Notes: generated by a model not told the origin, from the sequence alone. Shown: positions 1 to 7,742, numbered from the stretch's first letter. The stretch: DNA of 64,000 nucleotides from Candidatus Acidulodesulfobacterium ferriphilum (GCA_004195035.1 SGBD01000003.1:1-64000); one strand, 5' to 3'. A program made the numbers and translations.

Positions 1-1066
1 TACCTTTCATAATACAAACTCTACTATTTAAATATATTTTAGCTAAAGGTGTCGCATACATAAGTTTAGAACAGAAACTTTTTAGAAAGGTGTTTGTCCT
101 TTTGTTTATTTTTCTTAAATTAATTAAGAAAAGCGCATAAACAAAGCGTTAAGATTTTCTTGTTTGAATAAAATCGGAATGGTTTGTTGCAAAAAAGCTC
201 CGACGGGCTAAATTAGCGGCGATAAAATCTTTGAAAAGCCTAAAATAATGGGATTGTTTGAAACAGGAATGAACCGCATAACTGGGTATGCAGTTTTATT
301 ATATATTTTTTAGATAAGAAGTTTCCCGGCAATACGGGCGTTTTAGTGCCGCAAATCTTTCTCTCCGCCTTTAAGGCGGGGGTGTGTAAAATAGATTAGC
401 GTGATTTGCGTTAGGGGGCGGTAAATTGAATAAAACAAAGAAATGCTATGACCGCCAAAAAGTAAAATCCTAAAAAAATAAAAATATCCCTATACCTGAA
501 AACAGGTGTTAAATAAATTTAAAATTTTAAGGATTTTATTAATGTTTTATTATTTAAAGAATTATAGATTATCCGTAAAAGCGGATATTATAATAAAATA
601 AATAATAATTTCTAATAGGATTTAAATAATAATAAATAATTTTTAATATTATTTAAATTTAGGATTTTTGGACAAAATTGTCCGTAGAATGGATAAAATA
701 GATAATTATTAAAGGCAATTATCTAACGGCGGTGTCTACTTTAAAATAATAATTTTAAAACTCAACCGCGTGGATAAATCTTCGGGGATAAATTTTCAGT
801 GGTATCCCTTTTGTTGATTTTAAGTTTTGAATTTAAAATCTTTTCGCTTTTTGTTATAATTTCCGGTTTTAAGCTAATCAGCAAGTTGTTTAATCTAAAA
901 AGCTCTTGCTGAACACACCCCCAAAAATACTACTTGAAAAAGGTAAACAAAATGTGTGCATAACCGGCAGTGCTTTCGTTTTTCTCTTAAGAGAGATACC
1001 GTAAACGAAGCATGAAAGATATTTCTAATTAATTGATTTTATTTTCTCATATTTTTAAATTCTATG
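1..1066. other. AT-rich stretch with no recognisable gene
   Basis: No open frame longer than about 60 codons and no recognisable protein or RNA gene is visible here. The stretch contains several short inverted repeats: CCGCCTTTAAGGCGG near 366-380, CAGCAAG/CTTGCTG at 879-885 and 905-911, and TGCTTTCGTTT/AAACGAAGCA at 971-981 and 1003-1012. The last lies about 55 bases beyond the stop of the minus-strand gene at 1067-1888 and could be its terminator, although no clear T-run follows on that strand. Confidence 0.5.
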
Positions 1067-1888
1067 TCAAGACTTTTTATTAATTTGCCTAAAAAAACTT
1101 TCCGCTTCGGATAAGGCTATCACGCGCGATAAATTATCTCCTTTCACAAATTCTTTTCTATAAAGCGTTTCCGTATGCTGTATGGGTTTATGATTCGTTT
1201 CGTAAACCCATACAAAACTATCCGTAACCAATACAGTTATTTTATGACTTACGACTTTTCCCGTCTTGCCGTCTTTAAATATTTCCGTCAACTTCTTGCC
1301 GGAACGTTCCTGTTTCGCTTTTATTTTAGGCTTAGATAAAAATATACGGACAAAACCTTTGTCGAAATGACGGACAACGCTTTTAACGAAAAATGGATAT
1401 TTTTTAAAAGTTTCGTAATAACCTTCCGATAACGGCAAATATGCGATTTTACCCACCCCTATATCAACAATGTAGAACTCGTCCGTTTTAGATACTATCA
1501 TACCCCTAATGTGTTTAGAAATTAAATAATTATATTTAACCCAATCCTTTGAAGTGCTTAATTTATTGGCTTCTTTGTTAATCTCCAAAACTATCTCTTT
1601 AAGAGAAATGCTGTCTCTCAAATTGCTTATATACTCATTTTTCAGGTTAATAACTTTTAAAAATATCTTATGCCTGATATTTCTCACGTCCTTAAGCGAC
1701 GATATAAGTATCTTTTCATCATCGTTTTCGGCGTATAAATCATAGGAATCATCAAATACAACCCTGTATTTGCCGTAAAAAACGTTTTCCATCGCTTTTT
1801 CTATAATAAATATAGCCTCTGGCATACTTAATCCATTCGTTGACGATATTGTCCGAATTATGTTTTTAATATCCTGAAACCGTTCCAT
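1067..1888 (-). CDS. Remote NusA-like protein (N-terminal plus S1-like domains)
   Basis: This 273-residue protein is not an obvious member of a named family. The first ~90 residues resemble the RNA-polymerase-binding domain of NusA: a helix with EAIFIIEKAMENVFYGKY, then a strand-rich part. Residues ~125-185 (HIRGMIVSKTDEFYIVDIGV, KIAYLPLSEGY, FVRIFLSKP) look like an S1 domain entering the conserved LSR/LSK step. The KH domains that follow in true NusA are absent; the last ~80 residues are basic and unassigned. It could modulate transcription elongation or bind RNA, but that is inference. It stands alone beside a toxin-antitoxin array, and a plasmid- or phage-type NusA homologue is one reading. 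Alternative: an unrelated S1/OB-fold protein. Confidence 0.4.
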   Translation of the reverse strand: MERFQDIKNIIRTISSTNGLSMPEAIFIIEKAMENVFYGKYRVVFDDSYDLYAENDDEKILISSLKDVRNIRHKIFLKVINLKNEYISNLRDSISLKEIVLEINKEANKLSTSKDWVKYNYLISKHIRGMIVSKTDEFYIVDIGVGKIAYLPLSEGYYETFKKYPFFVKSVVRHFDKGFVRIFLSKPKIKAKQERSGKKLTEIFKDGKTGKVVSHKITVLVTDSFVWVYETNHKPIQHTETLYRKEFVKGDNLSRVIALSEAESFFRQINKKS

Positions 1889-2050
1889 AAAAATTATTCA
1901 TTAAATAAGTTAATTTATTCATGATATATGTTTTAGCATATATTATTGAACGTTGCAAACTTATAGCCAAGTTAAAAATAATCCGGCAACTTTTTTCCTG
2001 TCGGCGCAAATCCTTCTTTAACTTTTTATTTAAAACAGGTTTTGTCGTTA

Positions 2051-2100
2051 GCTCTCTGTTTGTATTTTTTCGCTAAAGCTCAAAAATACAAACAGAGAGC
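2051..2100. repeat. Perfect 19-bp inverted repeat with 12-base loop
   Basis: The arms GCTCTCTGTTTGTATTTTT (2051-2069) and their exact complement (2082-2100) enclose a 12-base loop. This is far longer than a typical terminator stem, has no matching gene directly upstream on either strand, and lies 150 bases from a second inverted repeat. It may be the end of a small mobile element or a structured RNA. Confidence 0.8.
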
Positions 2101-2168
2101 GGGTTTGCGGATATATTGCAGAATTAATTAATTTTGTAATCCGCAACAATTTAAACAACGATGTTGAG

Positions 2169-2262
2169 GTTTGTTTCTTGCTTCGTTTTATTTTGGTTTC
2201 CAAACCGGCAAGCGGTTTGAAAACCAAGCCTTGCGGCAAAATTAAACTACGGCGAAACAAAC
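2169..2262. repeat. Nested inverted repeats (structured region)
   Basis: TTGGTTTCCAAACCG (2193-2207) pairs with CGGTTTGAAAACCAA (2213-2227) with one mismatch over a 5-base loop. Outside it, GTTTGTTTC (2169-2177) pairs with GAAACAAAC (2254-2262). The nested layout suggests a folded RNA or single-stranded DNA structure. The overlapping minus-strand frame at 2048-2260 is low-complexity and is not taken as a gene. Confidence 0.5.
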
Positions 2263-2402
2263 ATTTAAAAGCATTGTATCGGGCTTCCGCCCGAACCTGA
2301 CAAGCGTATGCACGCTTGACCGCAGGGGGTTATAGAGGCGTTAACCGAACGTTAATGGTTATTTCCGGCAGTGTTCACACTTCATACATTATTTTATTAA
2401 AC

Positions 2403-2445
2403 AAAAACATCCCGACCAAGTCAAACGCAGTCGAGAGTGCGAATA
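2403..2445 (-). repeat. Degenerate copy of the terminator repeat
   Basis: This reads on the minus strand as a decayed hairpin of the 62-bp repeat family: the core GACTGCGTTTGACTTG is kept but the flanking stem has changed. A matching left end (AATTAAAGTCAGATTT on the minus strand) lies at about 2500-2515, so the copy may be split by roughly 50 bases of other DNA. Confidence 0.5.
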
Positions 2446-2570
2446 TGGAGGCGGGCGCTTATAAAAGTGAAGCTTTTATGTCCGCCAGAGTGATTAAATC
2501 TGACTTTAATTTTAGTTTTGGGAAATCCAGTTTATTTATAAAAATTTATAAATAATGATATAATTAATCT

Positions 2571-2906
2571 ATGGAAAATAAAAATTATATATTAAATACC
2601 GCAAAACTAATAATTACTGAAGAAGTCGAAAAAGCTGGATATAAAACCGAAGCAATTTATCTTTTCGGTTCCCGTGCAAGAGGTGACTATAAAGAGGATA
2701 GCGATTGGGACTTTTATGTCGTCGTAGATAAAAATATGGAAAGAGATACAAAAATAAGAGTATCCGGAGATATTAGAAGGGGACTGAGAAATAAATTAAG
2801 AATATCGAGCGATATACTTATTCAGCCTCTTAATATCGTAAACGAAAGAAAAAAACAATCCGGTTATGTAGCATATTTTGCATTAAAAGAAGGCTTAGCC
2901 GTATGA
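2571..2906 (+). CDS. MNT-domain nucleotidyltransferase, antitoxin of a MNT/HEPN pair
   Basis: This 111-residue minimal nucleotidyltransferase carries the family signature at residues ~32-50: GSRARGDYKEDSDWDFYVVV, the GS-x(10)-DxD metal-binding motif. In MntA/HepT-type systems such enzymes neutralise the HEPN ribonuclease partner, in studied cases by adenylylating it. The stop overlaps the start of the HEPN gene (ATGA at 2903-2906), the usual translational coupling of these pairs. Length and motif are intact, so the antitoxin half appears functional even though its partner is frameshifted. Assignment to the MNT fold is firm; antitoxin activity is inferred from context. Confidence 0.88.
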   Translation: MENKNYILNTAKLIITEEVEKAGYKTEAIYLFGSRARGDYKEDSDWDFYVVVDKNMERDTKIRVSGDIRRGLRNKLRISSDILIQPLNIVNERKKQSGYVAYFALKEGLAV

Positions 2907-3300
2907 ATGACGAATTAGTAAATCTCTGGATAATTAAAGCAGACCATGATCTGAAAACGGCTAAAGATGAAATAACCGCAAACGATCCCGCTACCGACAC
3001 CGTCTGTTTTCACGCCCAGCAGTGCGTTGAAAATATTTAAAAGCATATCTTGTTTTCAACGGTATAGAAATAATAAAATCTTTAAAAACTCACGATATTA
3101 GCGAATTAATCGATTACTGCAAGGATATAGATAAAGATTTTGAACAACTAATATCGGATAACGATGCCGATAGATTAACAAATTATTCTATCGAAGCGAG
3201 ATATCCGGACGACTTTTATCTACCGTCCGTTGAAGAAAGCAATCAAGCGATATATATTGCAGAGAATGTAAAAGAATTTGTTAAAGTTAAAATTAAATAA
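2903..3300 (+). pseudogene. HEPN toxin gene with a single-base frameshift
   Basis: The frame opens at 2903 with MNDELVNLWIIKADHDLKTA and reaches FHAQQCVENI, then stops at about 3037. Inserting one A in the run at ~3031-3034 restores EKYLKAYLVFNGIEIIKSLK and then HDISELIDYC and YSIEARYPDD, ending at the stop 3298-3300. The restored 132-residue product is a standard COG2250-type HEPN protein, the RNase partner of the MNT protein it overlaps. The lost base lies in an A-run, so the break could be a real decay event, a phase-variable tract or an assembly error. The reading frame downstream is otherwise perfectly preserved, which argues for a recent event. Confidence 0.8.
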
Positions 3301-3392
3301 TGCGTTACCGCACCCGCTAATTGATTAGAATAAAAATAAGACGTAACAATTTACCCGGTTATTTTTTCATAAATCGTTTCAGAAGTAAAATT

Positions 3393-3440
3393 ACCGCAAA
3401 CTCAGGCGAGAGTGAGAGAATAAATAAATCTGGCACCTTT
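3393..3440 (-). repeat. Degenerate copy of the terminator repeat
   Basis: On the minus strand the leader (AAAGGTGCCAGATTTATTTA) is nearly intact but the hairpin has decayed. It abuts the 5' end of the gene fragment at 3446-3592, which it appears to have truncated. Confidence 0.7.
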
Positions 3441-3445
3441 AATTC

Positions 3446-3592
3446 AAAATACATGATGCTATTGAAACGGAACAGGTCTTAAAAACTCTTTTTGATAAAA
3501 CAAAAAAAGTGCTCCCCGAAACAAAACAAGACTGGTTAAATTTTGTAAAAAATATGAGAGGCAGATACCTGAATATATTGAAAGAATTATAA
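3446..3592 (+). pseudogene. 5'-truncated gene fragment of unknown family
   Basis: A 48-residue open stretch begins inside the repeat edge without a start codon and reads IHDAIETEQVLKTLFDKTKK, then VLPETKQDWLNFVKNMRGRY, ending with a stop at 3590-3592. Its amphipathic, charged composition looks like a genuine C-terminal helical domain rather than chance. I do not recognise the family. The 5' side is replaced by a terminator-repeat copy in the opposite orientation, so this is the surviving tail of a gene. Confidence 0.45.
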
Positions 3593-3622
3593 ATAATAAT
3601 TATATAACCTACAAACACAATT

Positions 3623-4210
3623 ATGAACCAAGGAACCATTTTAATTGACATTAAAAATACGATAACCAGCACAATAAACGAAATCCTAAAGGATTTTGGT
3701 TGCTTTCCGGGTAAATATTTAACCGAAAGCGATGCCAGATGCCTTTTATTTAACCTGCTTATGCAAAATGACATTTTCAGCGAACTAAAACCAACCGCAG
3801 ATAAAGATTTATCGCAATCTATCCCGCTTCACACAGAAGTGCGCTGGTATGGCGATTCAGGGAAATTAAAATACAGGTCGGATATCGTAATTATTGAAGT
3901 TTCCTCTTTAAGAGTTAAAGAAAAAATGAAACTACCCAGTAAAGGATTTAGCTTTAATAAATTCAGCGCGATCATCGAAATTAAACTGCGCAGAATAAAC
4001 GGCGACCCGGATAAAAAGTTTATTGAAAAAATAAAAGCGGATATAAAAAAATTAAAAAATATCAAAAAGAAAATCGATGGCGTATGGGATTTTATACCCT
4101 TTTTATTAATTTTAGATAAAAAGAATAATATACAACACTCGATCAACAGCTTAAGTAATAAAGCAGATAGCTCAAATAATTTGCAAATTTTTTATAAATC
4201 ATCCAAATAA
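3623..4210 (+). CDS. PD-(D/E)XK nuclease-like protein
   Basis: This 195-residue soluble protein has a plausible nuclease core. Residues ~70-95 contain LHTEVRWYGDSGKLKYRSDI with VIIEVSS following, and residues ~115-125 contain AIIEIKLRR, matching the D...E-x-K arrangement of the PD-(D/E)XK fold (D in RSDIVI, E and K in IEIKLR). The C-terminal part is lysine-rich and helical (KIKADIKKLKNIKKK). Such proteins are found as restriction-like or DNA-repair nucleases in defence islands. The neighbours are toxin-antitoxin and truncated nuclease-like genes, which fits. The exact family and substrate are unknown. Confidence 0.6.
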   Translation: MNQGTILIDIKNTITSTINEILKDFGCFPGKYLTESDARCLLFNLLMQNDIFSELKPTADKDLSQSIPLHTEVRWYGDSGKLKYRSDIVIIEVSSLRVKEKMKLPSKGFSFNKFSAIIEIKLRRINGDPDKKFIEKIKADIKKLKNIKKKIDGVWDFIPFLLILDKKNNIQHSINSLSNKADSSNNLQIFYKSSK

Positions 4211-4310
4211 TAATAAAGATATGTTATGCCGCCGATACACAAATTACTTAGTCGCCGCATTTCAATTTTCATTATCAATGCCCGGAAAGATAACACCCTT
4301 GGGTTTTAGG

Positions 4311-4781
4311 TCAACGCAACAATGTCATTGGGAATAAATAAATCTTTTTTAAAAATTTAAGGCAGCCAAGAAAAAAGACCTTTTTCTTTTTTTTATAACA
4401 GTAAAAACAAAAACTCCCTGCCACGGCAAACGCAGTCGGGAGTATGAGAATAAATAAATCTGACACCTTTAATCTTAATTTTTTGGTGACATTGGCTTTT
4501 TTCTTTGCCTCAATAACTATGAGATTAGATTTATTACTGCCTCTTTTATGAATTATAATATCGGGATAAACCGTCGTTCCTTTATCGTCATTTGAGCGTG
4601 TTTTGGATACGCTTAAATTTAATTCTTTAGGAATAAACTTTGCCTCTGCTTCGCCATTATTATTTCTTTTGTTCGGCATCCTGTTATACTCGCAATCCAC
4701 ATTATAATCGGAAAAATATTTCTGTATATATTCGGCAAGCTTATGAGTAATACTTCGCTCATTAAGATTATTCTTTAACAA
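4311..4781 (-). pseudogene. PD-(D/E)XK-like protein truncated by, and fused in frame to, the repeat
   Basis: The first ~100 codons (TTG start at 4781) encode a nuclease-like domain with EYIQKYFSDYNVDCEYNR, then VYPDIIIHKRG and NLIVIEAKKK, the D...E-x-K core of a PD-(D/E)XK fold. After TKK the frame enters the terminator repeat at 4470 and continues as KVSDLFILILPTAFAVAGSF, then a random tail to a stop at 4311. The natural C-terminus is therefore missing. The gene starts just after the 36-codon gene at 4788-4898. Three other ORFs or remnants in this region also end in repeat-encoded sequence. Confidence 0.65.
4409..4470 (-). repeat. Terminator repeat copy (sense to the truncated nuclease gene)
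   Basis: Leader GGTGTCAGATTTATTTATTC, then the hairpin CTCCCGACTGCGTTTG / CCGTGGCAGGGAG with T-run, all on the minus strand. It lies inside the reading frame of the upstream gene and would also end its transcript. Confidence 0.9.
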
Positions 4782-4787
4782 AAAACA

Positions 4788-4898
4788 TTATTTTAATAAA
4801 AACTCGCTTATTGCTTTGACCAAATCATCCCCGCGCTCGAAGTCTTCAGGGATTCTTCCGATTATTGTTTCTTTAAATTTAACTTCGGATTTGCTCAT
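4788..4898 (-). CDS. Small protein with the KFKETIIGRIPED motif
   Basis: This 36-codon gene reads MSKSEVKFKETIIGRIPEDF then ERGDDLVKAISEFLLK. An AAAGGGCAACCGTT leader sits ahead of the ATG. Its stop lies seven bases before the TTG start of the nuclease-like gene, so the two look co-transcribed. The motif recurs at 5314-5424 and 10463-10528, so it is a repeatedly copied small gene rather than chance. The family is unknown; an antitoxin- or immunity-like role is possible only from context. Confidence 0.6.
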   Translation of the reverse strand: MSKSEVKFKETIIGRIPEDFERGDDLVKAISEFLLK

Positions 4899-4931
4899 AA
4901 CGGTTGCCCTTTATTTTAAATATCCATAAAT

Positions 4932-4993
4932 AAAAACTCCCGGCCGCGTCAAACGCAGTCGGGAGTAAGAGAATAAATAAATCTGACACCTTT
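4932..4993 (-). repeat. Terminator repeat copy (sense to 5002-5211)
   Basis: A full-length consensus copy on the minus strand: GGTGTCAG leader, CTCCCGACTGCGTTTG / ACGCGGCCGGGAG hairpin and T-run. It starts within ten bases of the upstream gene's stop. Confidence 0.92.
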
Positions 4994-5001
4994 AATTGTT
5001 T

Positions 5002-5211
5002 TTAATTTTTAAATAATTCGCTTGTCTTTTTGTTCTTAATCATTTCAAATTCAGTCATTTTTTCTTTATCATTGGATTCTTCAAGTTTGGCAATATATTT
5101 TAAATATTCAATTGAAAAAAAGAAAGATATAAAATCTTTTTGCGTTTTTAAAAGTTCTATTTTTTTTATAATTTCTTTATGTTCATTTGTAAAATTATGA
5201 TAATTATCCAT
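5002..5211 (-). CDS. Small hypothetical protein (69 aa)
   Basis: The protein MDNYHNFTNEHKEIIKKIEL continues with an aromatic helical segment (DFISFFFSIEYLKYIAKLEE) and a lysine-rich tail. AGGAG is well placed before the ATG, so it is probably translated. No known domain is recognised. Its first dozen residues (MDNYHNFTNEHK) are nearly repeated at the start of the chimeric small gene at 5314-5424 (MNKYNNFANEHK), which shows that the 5' end of this gene has been reused. It is followed immediately by a repeat copy, like the other units of the array. Confidence 0.6.
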   Translation of the reverse strand: MDNYHNFTNEHKEIIKKIELLKTQKDFISFFFSIEYLKYIAKLEESNDKEKMTEFEMIKNKKTSELFKN

Positions 5212-5254
5212 AACGTTTCTCCTATTTTAATTTAAATTTAAATTAAGTCTAAAT

Positions 5255-5315
5255 AAAACCCCCGGCCGCGTCAAACGCAGTCGGGAGTAAAGGAATAAAT
5301 AAATCTGACACCTTT
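5255..5315 (-). repeat. Terminator repeat copy (sense to 5314-5424)
   Basis: A full copy on the minus strand, with one stem change (CGGGGG). Its ATTAAAGG left edge supplies the stop codon (TAA) of the small upstream gene. Confidence 0.9.
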
Positions 5316-5424
5316 AATTTTTGACAAAATCATCCCCGCGCTCGAGGTCTTCAGGGATTCTTCCGATTATTGTTTCTTTAAATTTAACTTTATGTTCGTT
5401 TGCAAAATTATTATATTTATTCAT
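5314..5424 (-). CDS. Chimeric 36-residue small protein
   Basis: The product reads MNKYNNFANEHK then VKFKETIIGRIPEDLERGDD and FVKN. The first 12 residues match the start of the 5002-5211 protein; the rest matches the 4788-4898 protein. It is thus a fusion of the 5' end of one neighbouring gene with the body of another. GGGGAG before the ATG gives a good ribosome binding site. The stop TAA lies in the left edge of the repeat. This indicates recombination between units of the array. Function unknown. Confidence 0.6.
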   Translation of the reverse strand: MNKYNNFANEHKVKFKETIIGRIPEDLERGDDFVKN

Positions 5425-5461
5425 AACGGTTACTCCCCTTTATTTTACAATATCCATAAAT

Positions 5462-5523
5462 AAAAACTCCCGGCCGCGTCAAACGCAGTCGGGAGTAAGA
5501 GAATAAATAAATCTGACACCTTT
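5462..5523 (-). repeat. Terminator repeat copy downstream of the pilin gene
   Basis: A full consensus copy on the minus strand, 33 bases after the pilin stop, in sense orientation. The divergent silent pilin copy has the same repeat 25 bases after its own stop (7448-7509), so both pilin bodies share a common 3' flank. Confidence 0.92.
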
Positions 5524-5556
5524 AATCTTAAATATCAGCCGTAAAGTAGATTAAGA

Positions 5557-6303
5557 TTAGTAAGCTGTTCCGGAAACTAAATTCGCCGAACTGCTGAAAT
5601 CGTCAACGGCATATATCTGCCAGTTAGAGCCAGTAAAATTGGTTTCAGCAAAAGCGGCATATCCGCCTCCGCAATAGCCGTTTGCTCCTGCTGCCCCTGT
5701 TTGTGTGGCGCCTGATGCGAGCGAGGTGACTGTCGGGGGCCACGCTGCAGCTACTCCTGCTGCTTGAGCGGCAACGGTGGGGCCGGAAAGTGATGCCACC
5801 CCATAGGAGAAATACAGGGTTCCTTTGGGATAAAAACCGATATCGGCAAAGCCGCCTTGAGCTTGAACAGATAAGGTTGTTGACGTAGCGGCGGTTGGGG
5901 CTATTGCACCGGTCGTTGTATTGATTGTATTAAGTCCGCCCATAGTGTCTAATGTCCCTCCATTGCAAGCAAACGGAGGTATATCGGAAATATATAATCC
6001 TGCTCCCTTTGTTAATGTTGCATCGTAAAAAGCGTGGGTGGGCGAAGCTGCCTTAGCAGTAAGAGCCGTTGCCGGTGCAGAAGAAGTTCCCGCGCTGATA
6101 TAAGTCGAATTTGTCGCGTTAAACGCTGTTTCGTCCGTAAAGATTGCGCCGAGGTTCGTGGACGCCTCCGAATCCTTTGCGCGGTTTACATAGCTCAAAT
6201 AAGTGGGAATCGCTATCGCCGCCAAGATGCCGATAATGGCGATGACGATTAAAAGCTCTATCAATGTAAAGCCTTTTTTCCCTTTTAATCTGTTAATGTT
6301 CAT
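5557..6303 (-). CDS. Type IV major pilin (prepilin), expressed locus
   Basis: This 248-residue prepilin has an 11-residue basic leader ending in KGKKG, cleavage before F12, Glu at mature position 5 ([20 protein letters not shown]) and the hydrophobic N-terminal helix that anchors and assembles the pilus. The body is rich in Ala, Gly, Thr and Ser. Two cysteines (C113 in PPFAC and C211 in GYCGGGY) probably form the D-loop disulfide. Conserved blocks ([23 protein letters not shown]) alternate with low-complexity segments. The transcript would end at the repeat 5462-5523. The divergent gene at 6787-7422 is a second body with the same layout but no N-terminus. No pilus assembly genes are nearby, so it uses machinery encoded elsewhere. 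Confidence 0.93.
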   Translation of the reverse strand: MNINRLKGKKGFTLIELLIVIAIIGILAAIAIPTYLSYVNRAKDSEASTNLGAIFTDETAFNATNSTYISAGTSSAPATALTAKAASPTHAFYDATLTKGAGLYISDIPPFACNGGTLDTMGGLNTINTTTGAIAPTAATSTTLSVQAQGGFADIGFYPKGTLYFSYGVASLSGPTVAAQAAGVAAAWPPTVTSLASGATQTGAAGANGYCGGGYAAFAETNFTGSNWQIYAVDDFSSSANLVSGTAY

Positions 6304-6528
6304 TTGTGTTGCCTCCTTAAAAAGTTAGATATGTTAATTTGGTTAATTTAATCCGCAAATAATTATTTTATTTTTTTGTTTGTTTTTTTACTTTATATTA
6401 TAAAGTATAGATAAGCATATTTTATGCCAGAGCGTAAAAAAAGCATTAAAACCTGTGCAATAGGTCTATTTTACTGCCATTTTTATAAAATCTAAATAAA
6501 TTAATATTCTTTCTTAAAATATGTTATT

Positions 6529-6664
6529 TGACAAAAATTGTCAACTTAAAATTAATAAATCCTTTGAAATGTATAATTTTATTTATATTTACGGGGTATG
6601 ACAAAAATTGTCACCGATTGACAAAAATTGTCGTTTGAATTTTTAAAACTGTGACAAAATTGTG
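6529..6664. promoter_or_regulatory. Four palindromic TGACAAAAATTGTCA-type sites upstream of the pilin
   Basis: TGACAAAAATTGTCA occurs at 6529-6543 and 6599-6613. TGACAAAAATTGTC lies at 6619-6632, and a weaker TGACAAAATTGTG at 6652-6664. Each is a near-perfect palindrome, so the cluster looks like an operator array for a dimeric regulator. It lies between the divergent pilin gene and the truncated pilin copy, 230-360 bases upstream of the pilin start. The remaining intergenic DNA (6304-6528 and 6665-6786) is AT-rich with no gene. Confidence 0.55.
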
Positions 6665-6786
6665 CCAGAATTGAAATCAAAATACGGAAAATACAGAAAA
6701 TCCGGTAAAATATAGAATGTCTGCAAATGCTTAATACTGTTAGAAAGCAAGGCGGAGTGCCGGTTTAATTAAGTTAATTCGTCAAT

Positions 6787-7422
6787 TTAAGCTACGTCAA
6801 TAGGGCAAAGGATTCGGAAGCGTCCACGAACTTAGGAGCCATATTTACGGACGAAACGGCGTTTAACGCGACAAACTCAATGTATATTAGTGCGGGGTCA
6901 AGTTCTGGTCCCACTGCAACAGCATTGGCCGCAGGCGCTGTTTCACCTGTTCACGCTATGTATGATGCCACAAACACAGCAGGCGCAGGAACATACTATG
7001 CAGATGTTGCGCCTTTTGCGTGTACTGGTGGTGTTCTTACTAATAACGGCAGTTATACGACATATGCTCCCGGTGCGGCGCCTAAACCTACCGTGGGTAA
7101 TACACCCGGAACTAAAGCAATTGGAGGCTTCGCTGATATTGGTTTTTACCCTAAAGGAAGCCTATATTTCTATTATGGCGTAGGAATAAGCTCTACTGCT
7201 ACCGATGCTACCCCGACGGTTATAGGCACAGCTGCTTGGCCGGTAACTGTTGCACCGCTTGGTGTAGGTGGAGCAGCCGTTGGAACAACTGGTACGAACA
7301 GCTCTTGCGGAGGCGGTTATGAAGCCGTTGCCGGAACCAACTTTGCTGGTTCAAATTTCCAAATATACGCTGTTAATGATTATAGCAGTTCGCCTATTCT
7401 AATTGCAGGAACAGCATATTAA
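6787..7422 (+). pseudogene. Silent pilin cassette: pilin body lacking leader and N-terminal helix
   Basis: The reading frame is homologous to the expressed pilin from its residue 36 onward ([13 protein letters not shown]...). It has no start codon at that point and an in-frame stop a few codons upstream; the first Met is at 6880. Over the first 30 shared codons all 12 differences are synonymous. Further on, constant blocks ([28 protein letters not shown]) alternate with diverged segments, and both cysteines are kept. Without a signal and N-terminal helix the product cannot be assembled, so it is either a donor for recombination into the expressed pilin or a 5'-deleted pilin gene. It shares the downstream terminator repeat with the intact gene. 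Confidence 0.85.
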
Positions 7423-7447
7423 TAAATTAAAGGTGTTATGATTTATT

Positions 7448-7509
7448 AAAGGTGTCAGATTTATTTATTCTCTTACTCCCGACTGCGTTTGACGCGGCCG
7501 GGAGTTTTT
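7448..7509 (+). repeat. Terminator repeat copy downstream of the silent pilin
   Basis: A full consensus copy on the plus strand, sense to the truncated pilin. A shorter piece of related sequence (AAAGTCAGATTTATCC) follows at about 7549-7564. Confidence 0.92.
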
Positions 7510-7742
7510 AAGTAAAATGCTATCCGATTTATTTTAATAAAGTCAGATTTATCCCCCCTGCCCCTAACCGTATTTGCTAAGCGTGATAAAGTAATCTAAT
7601 ATCCGCATTTCAACCCTCCAAATATTATAATTTTGTAAAAAATTATTTTTTCTATTTTTTTATATGGTATAATATATAAAAAAAGTTTATAAAATATAGG
7701 AAATAAAACGAAGTAACTCTTAATCAACAAAATTAGAACAAT
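7510..7742. other. AT-rich intergenic spacer before the UPF0175/PIN pair
   Basis: No gene is visible. The sequence around 7667-7675 (GGTATAATAT) contains a perfect TATAAT that could be the -10 box for the toxin-antitoxin pair starting at 7743; no good -35 box is seen. Confidence 0.35.

Noticed and set aside
2048-2260. 70-codon minus-strand open frame
   Set aside because: It consists of inverted-repeat sequence and low-complexity residues and has no convincing ribosome binding site or family resemblance.
2316-2555. 79-codon plus-strand open frame
   Set aside because: It runs through a decayed repeat copy and has no recognisable domain; the composition looks random.
6652-6668. Sigma54 promoter for the pilin gene (TGGCAC on the minus strand)
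   Set aside because: The -12 half does not align at the required spacing, and the site is about 350 bases from the start codon. A second TGGCA...TTGCA pair near 6455-6480 has too long a spacer.
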